Source: Paratractidigestivibacter sp963658035
GTDB taxonomy: Bacteria; Actinomycetota; Coriobacteriia; Coriobacteriales; Atopobiaceae
DNA length: 23,902 nucleotides
Direction: 5' to 3'
Assembly: GCA_963658035.1 (NCBI GenBank)
Contig: CAVKOL010000016.1
Span: 1-23,902 of the forward strand
How positions within the stretch are numbered: the first letter of the stretch is position 1; each line of letters begins with the position of its first letter. The position numbers and the translations under genes are program-made. The notes under the pieces are model-generated. The model did no database searches. It saw only the letters and a program-made list of their open reading frames with translations, and was not told the DNA's origin. Positions 15,513-22,184 of this stretch are shown in pieces.

Positions 15513-15824
15513 CTACTCGGCGTCGACGTCGTCCTCGTCGATGAGGCTCTCGTAGGCCTCGGCCACCTGGGCAAACAGCTCGTCGTCGGCGATGTCGCCC
15601 AGCGAGAAGGTGCCGTCGTCGTGCTCCTCGTAGACGTAGAGGTAGACGCAGCCGTCGTCGGAGTCGGGGACAAGGGCGATGTACTCGACGTTGTCCAGCT
15701 CAAAGATTCCCATAACCTCGCAGCGCTCGGTGGTGCCGTCCTCGTAATCCAGGGTAATGAACTCGCCGGTCTCTTCCTCGGGCAGCTCGTCGGTCTCGAG
15801 GTTCTCGTTGGGCTCTACGGACAT
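15513..15824 (-). CDS. DUF1292 (UPF0473) family protein
   Basis: The 103-residue product (MSVEPNENLETDELPEEET...) is very acidic. It has the DUF1292 core: FITLDYEDGTTERCEVMGIF, then VEYIALVPD, VYLYVYEE and a C-terminal FAQVAEAYESL. The family (B. subtilis YrzB) is widespread in Gram-positive bacteria and has no established function. There it usually lies with the RuvX-like yrrK and alaS, but here it is alone. The ATG at 15824 has a perfect minus-strand AAGGAGG (15835-15829). An in-frame GTG nine codons earlier is less likely. Confidence 0.85.
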   Translation of the reverse strand: MSVEPNENLETDELPEEETGEFITLDYEDGTTERCEVMGIFELDNVEYIALVPDSDDGCVYLYVYEEHDDGTFSLGDIADDELFAQVAEAYESLIDEDDVDAE

Positions 15825-15828
15825 AAGG

Positions 15829-15835
15829 CCTCCTT
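15829..15835 (-). promoter_or_regulatory. Ribosome binding site choosing the DUF1292 start
   Basis: AAGGAGG on the minus strand, 4 bases from the ATG at 15824. It lies inside the longer possible reading frame from the GTG at 15851, which argues for the shorter protein. Confidence 0.7.
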
Positions 15836-15950
15836 GTGTCGTGTTTGTCACGCGCCAAAGGTTTAGGCGGCGCGTTTAATTGGGATTAGTTTACCCTTTG
15901 CCATACCGACTTTCACCTACAGGCCGCGGGCGGCCAAACGAAGGACTTGT

Positions 15951-17348
15951 ATGGCTCACTCTTTTGACGTCTATGACTACTTTGCCAACGAGGGCGACTA
16001 CCCCGACTTCGACTACGAGGGCTCCTACCAGCGCCTTTCTGCGGCCCTTGCCTGCAAGACCGTGTTTGACGGCGAGAAGACCGATTTCGCCGAGTTCGAG
16101 CGCCTGCAGGACCACATCCGCCGCTCGTTCCCGCGCATCTTTGACGTGGCCACCTTCGAGTTGATCGGCCACTCGGTCCTGATCAGCATCCCCGGCGCCG
16201 ATCCTTCGCTTGACCCTGCCATGCTCATCGCGCACCAAGACGTCGTGCCCGTCATCCCCGGCACCGAGGGCGAGTGGGTCCACGACGCCTTCTCGGGCCA
16301 CATCGACGACGAGTGGATTTGGGGTCGCGGCGCCTTGGACATCAAGGACATGCTCATGGCCGAGCTCGAGGCCGCAGAGTACCTTCTCGCCACTAGAAAG
16401 ACCCTAAAGCGCGGCATCTACCTGGCCTTTGGGGAGGACGAGGAGGTGTCGAGCCACGGCGCCACCCGTGTTGCCGCCACCATGGCCGAGCGCGGCATGC
16501 GCGCCGCCTTCCTTTTGGACGAGGGCACCACCACGATGGCCGACGCCGCCGACTACGGCGCGCCCGGCACCGTCATCTCGGACATCTGCCTGTCGCAGAA
16601 GGGCTACCTCAACCTCAAGATCGCCCTCGCGGGCGCGGGCGGCCACTCGTCCAACCCCTTTGGCGGCACCTCGCTGGAAAAGCTCAGCCGCGCCGTCGCG
16701 GCCCTTTGCCAAAACAAGCCAAAGCCGCAGCTCACGCCCTTGGTCGCAGGCACCTTCGAGGCCCTGCGCGACCAAATTAGCGAGAAGCCCTTCTCCGCGC
16801 TGGTAGACGACGTTGCCGCAAACGCGCAGGCCATCGCCGATGCCGCCGCCCAGGTGCGGGCCCTGTACCCCTTTGTGGCCACCACCGTGGCCGTCGACCA
16901 GGTCTTTGGCTCTTCTCCGGCGGCAAACGTCATGCCCGCCGACGTGAGCGCCGTCTTGAACTTCCGCTTGCTGCCGGGGTGCGACGTCGATGCCCTTGTT
17001 GCCGATGTGGCCGCCGCGGTCGCCCCCTTTGGCGCCACCGTCGAGAAGCTCCACTACACACCCGCAGGCCGCGTCGACACCGTCGAGGGCGCGGGCTACG
17101 CCGAGCTCAAGGAGGCCTTAGAGCACTTCCACCCCGGCGTCGTCTTTGTCCCGTCGTTTGTGTGCGGCGGCACCGACTCGGTGCGCTACGAGGGCATCTG
17201 CGACTCCATCATGCGCATATGCCCCTTTAGGCCCGCGCCCCAAGAAGAGGCCCGCGGCGTCCACGGAGTCAACGAGCGCATCTCGAAGCGCTGCTATGCC
17301 CAGGGCGAGCGCGTTCTTATCCGTTTTCTGGAAGCCACCTGCCTCTAG
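15951..17348 (+). CDS. M20 family metallopeptidase/deacylase (ArgE/DapE/CPS1-like)
   Basis: The 465-residue product resembles M20 dipeptidases and carboxypeptidase S-like enzymes, two-zinc amidohydrolases. Visible metal-site residues are His95 and Asp97 (IAHQDVVP), the bridging Asp130 (GRGALDIKD), the Glu164-Glu165 pair (EDEEVSSHG) and Asp190 (LLDEGTT). The lid-domain GAGGHSSNPF segment is present. The C-terminal box reads GGTDSVRYEGI, with Tyr413 where many M20 enzymes have the last His ligand. There is no signal peptide, so it is probably cytoplasmic. The ATG has AAGGA with 5-base spacing. It is an exopeptidase or N-acyl amino acid hydrolase; the substrate cannot be told from sequence. Confidence 0.85.
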   Translation: MAHSFDVYDYFANEGDYPDFDYEGSYQRLSAALACKTVFDGEKTDFAEFERLQDHIRRSFPRIFDVATFELIGHSVLISIPGADPSLDPAMLIAHQDVVPVIPGTEGEWVHDAFSGHIDDEWIWGRGALDIKDMLMAELEAAEYLLATRKTLKRGIYLAFGEDEEVSSHGATRVAATMAERGMRAAFLLDEGTTTMADAADYGAPGTVISDICLSQKGYLNLKIALAGAGGHSSNPFGGTSLEKLSRAVAALCQNKPKPQLTPLVAGTFEALRDQISEKPFSALVDDVAANAQAIADAAAQVRALYPFVATTVAVDQVFGSSPAANVMPADVSAVLNFRLLPGCDVDALVADVAAAVAPFGATVEKLHYTPAGRVDTVEGAGYAELKEALEHFHPGVVFVPSFVCGGTDSVRYEGICDSIMRICPFRPAPQEEARGVHGVNERISKRCYAQGERVLIRFLEATCL

Positions 17349-17425
17349 GCGAAAAGCCGGGCTTAAACGCCACAAGTTGGGTAGGATAGTCACTTGTGTA
17401 TCCAACCCTAAAGACTGAGGATGAC

Positions 17426-18151
17426 GTGTCCGCAAGACTAGACGAGCTAAAAGAGGCCATTAAACGGGTGGCCGATTCTGACGCTGCCGTGCGCCAGGCC
17501 CAAGGAATCCAGGACGCCCCCGTGGGCTCCTCGCAAAATCCCTCCCAGCAGATTCTTACCGTGGCAAACGTCATTACCTTTTGCCGGTTAGCGTTAACGA
17601 TTGCGTTTTTGATTATCTTTGCCACGGGAGGTAACCGCCACGTCGCCTTGGCCTGCTACGCCACGGCCGCCGTGACCGACTTTTTGGACGGCCAGGTGGC
17701 CCGCCGCACGCAGACGGTGAGCTGGCTCGGCAAGATCATGGACCCCGTCATGGACCGCGTGCTTCTCTTCACCGGCGTGCTTGGCCTTCTCATCGTGGGC
17801 GAGCTTCCCGTGTGGGTCCCCGTCTTTGTCATTGGCCGCGACCTCTACCTGGCCTGCGGCGCGGCGATCCTGCAGCACTACCGCACCCGCCCCGTCGACG
17901 TCGTCTACATCGGCAAGGCCGCGACAGCGCTTCTCATGTTCGGCTTCTGCGACCTGTTGCTCGGGCTTCCCGCCGTCGACGGCCTGGGCCTCACCAGCGT
18001 CTCGTGGCTGCCCGGCCTCAACGCCCAGGGAAGCGCCCTCGGGATCTTCTTTGTCTACGCGGGCGTCGTGTGCTCGGCCATCACGGCCATGGTCTACACC
18101 GTCAAGGGCATCCAAATCAAGCGGTCCTCGCAAGCCAAGGAGGGCGAGTAA
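17426..18151 (+). CDS. pgsA: CDP-diacylglycerol-glycerol-3-phosphate 3-phosphatidyltransferase-like enzyme
   Basis: PgsA-type enzymes make phosphatidylglycerol phosphate from CDP-diacylglycerol and glycerol-3-phosphate at the membrane. The 241-residue product has the complete CDP-alcohol phosphotransferase motif: Asp85, Asp88-Gly89, Ala92-Arg93, Gly102, Asp106 and Asp110. It is followed by several hydrophobic spans. About 40 hydrophilic residues precede the first span, longer than in many PgsA proteins. Two GTG starts are possible. The one at 17426 has GAGG at 5 bases and is preferred; the one at 17396 adds 10 residues but has no ribosome binding site. A related phospholipid synthase is possible. 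The gene leads a cluster with a GcvT-like protein, an FHA protein and a MerR regulator. Confidence 0.85.
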   Translation: MSARLDELKEAIKRVADSDAAVRQAQGIQDAPVGSSQNPSQQILTVANVITFCRLALTIAFLIIFATGGNRHVALACYATAAVTDFLDGQVARRTQTVSWLGKIMDPVMDRVLLFTGVLGLLIVGELPVWVPVFVIGRDLYLACGAAILQHYRTRPVDVVYIGKAATALLMFGFCDLLLGLPAVDGLGLTSVSWLPGLNAQGSALGIFFVYAGVVCSAITAMVYTVKGIQIKRSSQAKEGE

Positions 18152-18154
18152 GGC

Positions 18155-19015
18155 ATGTCGGCACCTCGCATGGGAACCCTGTACCAAGAGCACGTTTTTC
18201 TCGGCGCAAACTTCGAGCCCTCAATTGACGAGGGCTACCAGTGCGTGAGCTCCTACGTCGCCGAGAAGGACGCGGTGGATGCCATGGAGGAAGGCTGCGT
18301 GCTGTGCGACCTCACGGGGTCGACGTACCAGCTTGTCTCGGGGCCCGACGCGGCCGCCATGGCCCAGGCGGCCTTTTGCGCCAAGCGCCTGGCGGTGGGG
18401 GAGTGCGCCTTCGAGCCAGCCCTCGGGGGCGACGGCTGCCTCATGTCGGTGCCTTTGGTCGTTCGCTGCGGCGATACCGAGCACGTGGTATTGGACATGA
18501 GCCCGCGCGGCCCCGTGGCACTGGCCTGGCTGGGTTTTCTCGCCACCGCCGAGGAAGGCGGCGTGCGGCCCTTTGGTAACACGGCCATCGAGGACGCGAC
18601 CTCGATGCTGGTGCCGCTCATGCTCGCGGGCAAAGCCGCCTCCCACGTGCTTTCCGACTACCTGCACGGCCAGGCACTGCCCATGCCAGGGCAGGTCGCG
18701 TCGCTTACCCTCGACGCCATCTCGGCCGTCGTTGCCTGCGCGCCGGTGACGCCCTCGGGCATCCGAGCCTACTTCCTGTTTGTCCCGCCCGCTAAGGCGC
18801 GCGTCTTGTGGCGCAGCTTCCTTTCGTTCGAGGAAGTCGCGCCCGTGGGTCTTCTCGGCGCTAAACGGGCGCTTTACTCGCTGGTCCCCTTTAGCGAGCT
18901 GGTCGAGAAGAACGACAAGGTAATTGTCACCAAAGAGCAGCTGGAGGACCTGGGGCTCATACGCGCCGACGGCGGCTTCATCGGTTGCCAGGCACTGGGC
19001 GCAACCGGCCGCTAA
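18155..19015 (+). CDS. GcvT-like folate-binding domain protein
   Basis: The 286-residue product begins TLYQEHVFLGANFEP, like the start of aminomethyltransferases (GcvT: LYxxH...GAK). It goes on to AMEEGCVLCDLTGSTYQLVSGPDAAA, matching the GcvT/YgfZ beta-barrel region. The protein is shorter than true GcvT (about 360 residues), and the other glycine-cleavage genes are absent, so a role in the glycine cleavage reaction is doubtful. A YgfZ-like or regulatory role is equally possible. It starts 4 bases after pgsA, with AAGGAGGG at 18137-18144. In mycobacteria gcvH holds a comparable place between pgsA2 and garA, which makes this gene notable. Confidence 0.6.
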   Translation: MSAPRMGTLYQEHVFLGANFEPSIDEGYQCVSSYVAEKDAVDAMEEGCVLCDLTGSTYQLVSGPDAAAMAQAAFCAKRLAVGECAFEPALGGDGCLMSVPLVVRCGDTEHVVLDMSPRGPVALAWLGFLATAEEGGVRPFGNTAIEDATSMLVPLMLAGKAASHVLSDYLHGQALPMPGQVASLTLDAISAVVACAPVTPSGIRAYFLFVPPAKARVLWRSFLSFEEVAPVGLLGAKRALYSLVPFSELVEKNDKVIVTKEQLEDLGLIRADGGFIGCQALGATGR

Positions 19016-19029
19016 CCCAACTTTAAGAA

Positions 19030-19065
19030 TGCGAGTCACCGCCTGCGGTCTCGCAGGTATATCAT
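19030..19065 (+). promoter_or_regulatory. Hairpin and candidate -10 upstream of the FHA gene
   Basis: TGCGAG (19030-19035) pairs with CTCGCA (19050-19055), and ACCG (19038-19041) pairs with CGGT (19046-19049), giving a compact two-part stem. It is followed at once by GGTATATCAT, which contains TATCAT (19060-19065, 5/6 to the -10 consensus). The hairpin covers the expected -35/spacer and could be an operator or mark the end of the pgsA transcript. No T-run follows, so it is a poor terminator. Confidence 0.4.
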
Positions 19066-19096
19066 CAAAGAGATCATTTCTCGAGGGGAGACAACA

Positions 19097-19510
19097 ATGG
19101 CAAACACCGATGCCACTGAGATTTTTAGAATGCCCGCGGCCGACGCCACCGTCCCTGACCTTATGGGCTCGGCCAAACCCAAGAACCCCACGCTCACCAT
19201 CCTCAAGGGGCCGCAGATCGGCACCACCTTTGAGCTGGACACGCCCCAGATCAGCCTGGGCCGCGACCCAAAGAACAGCGTGTTTCTCAACGACATGACC
19301 GTCTCGCGCCACCACGCACAGATGGACCTCTCCACGCTGCCCTTGGGCTACGTGAGCATCGAGGACCTGGGCTCGCTCAACGGCACCTGGGTCGACGGTG
19401 CCATCGTGAACAAGGCCAACCTGCGCGACGGCTCCACGGTTCAGATCGGCACCTTCCGCATGGTCTTCCACACCAGCACCGGCGCCGGCCGCATCAACAC
19501 GGGCGCGTAA
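19097..19510 (+). CDS. FHA domain protein, GarA/OdhI-like
   Basis: The 137-residue product has a short N-terminal tail and a single FHA domain with the phosphothreonine-binding residues Arg56 (SLGRDP), Ser70 and His73 (VSRHHA), and Asn95 (DLGSLNGTWV). It matches GarA/OdhI along its length, ending in VQIGTFRMVF (GarA: VQIGKFRLVF). GarA and OdhI are switched by Ser/Thr kinases and control 2-oxoglutarate dehydrogenase and glutamate metabolism. The tail reads DATEIFR where GarA has ETTSVFR, so Thr7 aligns with the second phospho-threonine. The ATG has GAGGGGAG at 6 bases. The next gene is the FtsR-like MerR regulator, as in mycobacteria and corynebacteria. Confidence 0.88.
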   Translation: MANTDATEIFRMPAADATVPDLMGSAKPKNPTLTILKGPQIGTTFELDTPQISLGRDPKNSVFLNDMTVSRHHAQMDLSTLPLGYVSIEDLGSLNGTWVDGAIVNKANLRDGSTVQIGTFRMVFHTSTGAGRINTGA

Positions 19511-19520
19511 GGCGTATCCC

Positions 19521-20249
19521 ATGGCAGACGCCAGTTACCTCACAATCGGCAAGGTGGTCAAGAGGCTCCAGGCCCAGTACCCGGACCTCTCGGTCTCTAA
19601 GGTGCGCTACCTGCAGGACGAGGGCCTTCTCAACCCCTCGCGCACGCCGGGCGGCTACCGCCTGTACTCGCAAAAGGATGTCCGCCGACTAGAGACCATC
19701 CTTTACCTGCAAAAGAACCGCTTCCTGCCGTTGCAGGTCATCAAGGACGAGCTGGAGAAGATCGACTCGGGCCAAAGCGTGAGCCTTGACGGCGCGCCCG
19801 CCCAGGGCATCGTCTTGCCTGTCGACGACGAGGAGACCCTGAGCAAGCTGCACCCCATCGACCGCGTGCCCGAGCTCATCGGTGTGCAGGTCTCTTTTGT
19901 GAGGCAGCTGTCCGAGGCGGGGGTCATCGAGCTTAAACGCAGCCCGCACGGCCGCGACCTGGTGGACGGGCAGGATTTTGGCCTTATTCGCGTGTGCGAC
20001 GAGCTGCGCCGTTTTGGGATAGGCGCCAAGAACCTGCGTCAATACGTGATCGCCGCCAACCGCGAGTCGGCCATGTTCGAGCAGGCCTTGACCGTCTATT
20101 CTAGAAAGCCGTCGCTTAACGGCGAGGACGAGCCCGAGACCGATGACACCCAGTACAACCAGGCGCTTTCCCGCATGCTGGGCCTTACCAACAGCGTGCG
20201 TGACGAGCTTATAGCCCGCCGTCTTCGTCACTCGAAGGCCGAGAGCTAG
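19521..20249 (+). CDS. MerR-family transcriptional regulator, FtsR/Rv1828-like
   Basis: The 242-residue product has an N-terminal MerR winged helix-turn-helix (about residues 7-75): LTIGKVVKRLQ, KVRYLQDEGLL, then TPGGYRLYSQKDVRRLE and LPLQVIKDELE. This closely resembles M. tuberculosis Rv1828 and C. glutamicum FtsR. A second MerR-like fold occupies about residues 112-170 (VPELIGVQVSFVRQLSEAGV ... DELRRFGIGAKNLRQY), as in that family. FtsR activates ftsZ in Corynebacterium; the target here is not visible. No metal-sensing cysteine motif is present. It starts 10 bases after the FHA gene with a weak ribosome binding site, so the two are probably co-expressed. Confidence 0.85.
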   Translation: MADASYLTIGKVVKRLQAQYPDLSVSKVRYLQDEGLLNPSRTPGGYRLYSQKDVRRLETILYLQKNRFLPLQVIKDELEKIDSGQSVSLDGAPAQGIVLPVDDEETLSKLHPIDRVPELIGVQVSFVRQLSEAGVIELKRSPHGRDLVDGQDFGLIRVCDELRRFGIGAKNLRQYVIAANRESAMFEQALTVYSRKPSLNGEDEPETDDTQYNQALSRMLGLTNSVRDELIARRLRHSKAES

Positions 20250-20276
20250 GCAATTTACAAACAAGGAGAAGAAGCA

Positions 20277-20813
20277 ATGGCCAAGTTCGACTACGAGTCT
20301 TTGATCGTGAGCATCCCCGACTATCCCGAGCCGGGCGTCATCTTCAAGGACATCACGCCCCTGTTCGCCGACGCCAAGGCCCTCGCCGCCTTGACCGACG
20401 AGATCGCCGAGCAGTTCGCCCACAAGGGGATCACCAAGGTCGTGGGTTCCGAGGCCCGCGGTTTTCTCGTGGGAGCGCCCGTGGCCTACAAGCTGGGCGT
20501 CGGCTTCATTCCCGCCCGCAAGCCCGGCAAGCTGCCCCGCGACGTCTACAGCCAGTCGTACTCGCTTGAGTACGGCACCGACGAGCTGCAGATCCACAAG
20601 GACGCCCTCGAGCCCGGCGACGTGGTTCTCGTCGTCGACGACCTGGTGGCCACCGCCGGCACCGCCGTCGCCACCGCAAAGCTGGTCGAGCAGACAGGCG
20701 CCAAGGTAGGGGGTTTTGCCTTTATCCTTGAGCTCGCCTTCCTTAACCCGCGTGAAGAAATCGCCAAGGATTATGAAGACGCCGAGGTATTTAGCCTGGT
20801 AAAAGTGAACTAA
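20277..20813 (+). CDS. apt: Adenine phosphoribosyltransferase
   Basis: Apt salvages adenine to AMP with PRPP in the cytoplasm. The 178-residue product is of normal size. It starts with IVSIPDYPEPGVIFKDITPL and has the EARGFLVGAPVAY segment and the RKPGKLP loop. The PRPP-binding motif VVLVVDDLVATAGTA spans about residues 116-130, with Asp121 and Asp122. The ATG has AAGGAG at 20263-20268. It follows the MerR gene by 27 bases, so co-transcription with the FHA-MerR pair is likely. It is the last gene before a long palindrome. Confidence 0.95.
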   Translation: MAKFDYESLIVSIPDYPEPGVIFKDITPLFADAKALAALTDEIAEQFAHKGITKVVGSEARGFLVGAPVAYKLGVGFIPARKPGKLPRDVYSQSYSLEYGTDELQIHKDALEPGDVVLVVDDLVATAGTAVATAKLVEQTGAKVGGFAFILELAFLNPREEIAKDYEDAEVFSLVKVN

Positions 20814-20847
20814 CCGTTGAGGTTTATGCCGCAGGCTCAAACCCCCT

Positions 20848-20883
20848 TTAATCCACCTTTCCAAATTTGGTAAGGTGGATTAA
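20848..20883. promoter_or_regulatory. 36-bp near-perfect palindrome upstream of the NlpC/P60 gene
   Basis: TTAATCCACCTT (20848-20859) and AAGGTGGATTAA (20872-20883) are perfect inverted arms. The centre, CCAAATTTGG (20861-20870), is itself palindromic, and a single T-T mismatch separates centre from arms on each side. There is no T-run on either strand, which argues against a terminator for apt. A DNA operator for a dimeric or tetrameric regulator is the simplest reading. It starts 34 bases after apt and ends 53 bases before the hydrolase ATG. No convincing -35/-10 pair was identified. Confidence 0.65.
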
Positions 20884-20936
20884 CTGTATGCGCCGGTCTT
20901 CTCGCCAACGCGGGATAAGGCGCAGGAGGAGGATCA

Positions 20937-22178
20937 ATGCACACTAGTCGCACCAAATCTGTTGTCTGCGCGGGGCTGAGCCTTGCCTTGGCCGGTTCCC
21001 TGACGTTCTTTGGGCCCGCCACCTCGGCATACGCCGACCCCCAGTCCGACCTGGCCGCCGCTGCCCAGCAGCTCGAGTCCCTGGGCGCCAGCCTGTCTTC
21101 TCTTGAGTCGAGCCTCGAGGAAGCCACCGAGCAGATCGAGCAGACCGACGCCGACATCGACAGCAAGCAGATCGAGATCGACGCTGCCAACGCTCAGCTC
21201 GAGGAGAAGAAGGCCCAGCTTTCCTCTGACATGCGCTCTTCCTACAAGCAGGGCGCGTCGACGATCCTTGACTTCATTTTTGGCTCCACGAGCCCCGAAG
21301 ACTTCGTGAGCCGCATCTACTACCTGGACAAGTACTCCGAGCAAAAGGCTAAGACCATCAACGAGGTCAAGGCGCTTGAGGCCCAGCTCGAGGCCGACAA
21401 GGCCGAGCTCGAGAGCAAGCAGGCCACCCAACAGGAGCAGGTCGACTCCCTTAACAGCCAGGTTTCCGAGTACCGCTCTAAGGTCTCCGAGGCGACCGCG
21501 ACCTACGATGCGCTTGACGAGGAGGTCAAGGCCCAGCTTGCCGCCGAGGCCGAGGCAAACGCCAATGTCCAGGCCGCCATCGAGAACGTTGAGAGCAACA
21601 GGAACCAGACCAGCACCGACACTAGCCAGGGCGATTCTGGCAACTCGAACAGCAACTCTGACAACGGTAACAGCAACGGCGGCACGACCGACAACAGCGG
21701 ATCGACCAACGACGGATCCAGCAACAACACCAATAACGATTCTGGCAACAGCGATTCGGGTAACAACAACAGCGGCTCGAGCGATTCCGGCAACAGCGGT
21801 GGCTCTTCCAGCTCCGGCACCAGCAGCTCTGTGCAGGCCAGCGTCGATCTTGCGTTGGCGCAGGTGGGCAAGCCCTATGTCTACGGCGGTGCCGGCCCCG
21901 ATTCCTTCGACTGCTCTGGCCTTGTGTGCTACGCCTTTGGCTGGAAGTACGGTCACAGCGCCACGCGCATGTGTCGCGGCGTCGTTGACAGCGGCAAGGC
22001 CAAGTACAGCATCAGCGAGCTTGAGGTCGGCGACCTTGTCTTCATGAACGGCGACTATAACGACTGCGGCCACGTTGGCATCTACATCGGCAACGGCAAG
22101 ATGGTCCACGCCGCCAACCCCCGCTACGGTATCTGCGTCGCCAGCATCTTCAACTTCTACTGCGGAGGCCCCTACTAA
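20937..22178 (+). CDS. Secreted NlpC/P60 peptidoglycan hydrolase with coiled-coil domain
   Basis: The 413-residue product begins with a signal peptide (positive MHTSRTK, hydrophobic core, SAYA-DP cleavage near residue 33). A long coiled-coil domain follows (about 34-220), like the N-terminal part of CwlO, PcsB and RipA-type proteins. A Ser/Asn/Gly/Asp linker (about 221-298) leads to a C-terminal NlpC/P60 domain with catalytic Cys326 (DCSGL), His379 (HVGIYIG) and His391 (HAANP). It probably cuts stem-peptide bonds of peptidoglycan during cell separation or growth. The coiled coil is the part that in relatives is controlled by FtsEX; no ftsEX is in the window. The ATG has AGGAGGAGG at 20924-20932. 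The ClC gene starts 6 bases after the stop. Confidence 0.92.
   Translation: MHTSRTKSVVCAGLSLALAGSLTFFGPATSAYADPQSDLAAAAQQLESLGASLSSLESSLEEATEQIEQTDADIDSKQIEIDAANAQLEEKKAQLSSDMRSSYKQGASTILDFIFGSTSPEDFVSRIYYLDKYSEQKAKTINEVKALEAQLEADKAELESKQATQQEQVDSLNSQVSEYRSKVSEATATYDALDEEVKAQLAAEAEANANVQAAIENVESNRNQTSTDTSQGDSGNSNSNSDNGNSNGGTTDNSGSTNDGSSNNTNNDSGNSDSGNNNSGSSDSGNSGGSSSSGTSSSVQASVDLALAQVGKPYVYGGAGPDSFDCSGLVCYAFGWKYGHSATRMCRGVVDSGKAKYSISELEVGDLVFMNGDYNDCGHVGIYIGNGKMVHAANPRYGICVASIFNFYCGGPY
21597..21830 (+). repeat. Low-complexity Ser/Asn/Gly/Asp linker coding segment
   Basis: About 78 codons are built almost only from AGC/TCC-type serine, AAC asparagine, GGC glycine and GAC/GAT aspartate, with recurring units such as NSDSGN, SGNSD and SSDSGNSGG. 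It separates the coiled coil from the catalytic domain of the NlpC/P60 protein. Base use here is visibly less GC-rich than in the flanking coding sequence. Imperfect repeats like these can vary in length between strains. Confidence 0.75.
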
Positions 22179-22184
22179 TCCACG

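Noticed and set aside
15851..15874. CGCGCC/GGCGCG inverted repeat upstream of the DUF1292 gene
   Set aside because: The stem is only 6 bp with a 12-base loop in GC-rich DNA and can arise by chance. It was not listed as a site.
20817..20846. Possible terminator hairpin directly after apt (GGTTT paired with AAACC)
   Set aside because: Only 5 bp of stem with a large loop and no proper T-run; too weak to call.
21503..21871. A Leu/Pro/Glu-rich minus-strand frame opposite the NlpC/P60 linker
   Set aside because: Its composition is simply the complement of the Ser/Asn/Gly/Asp codons, and it has no ribosome binding site.
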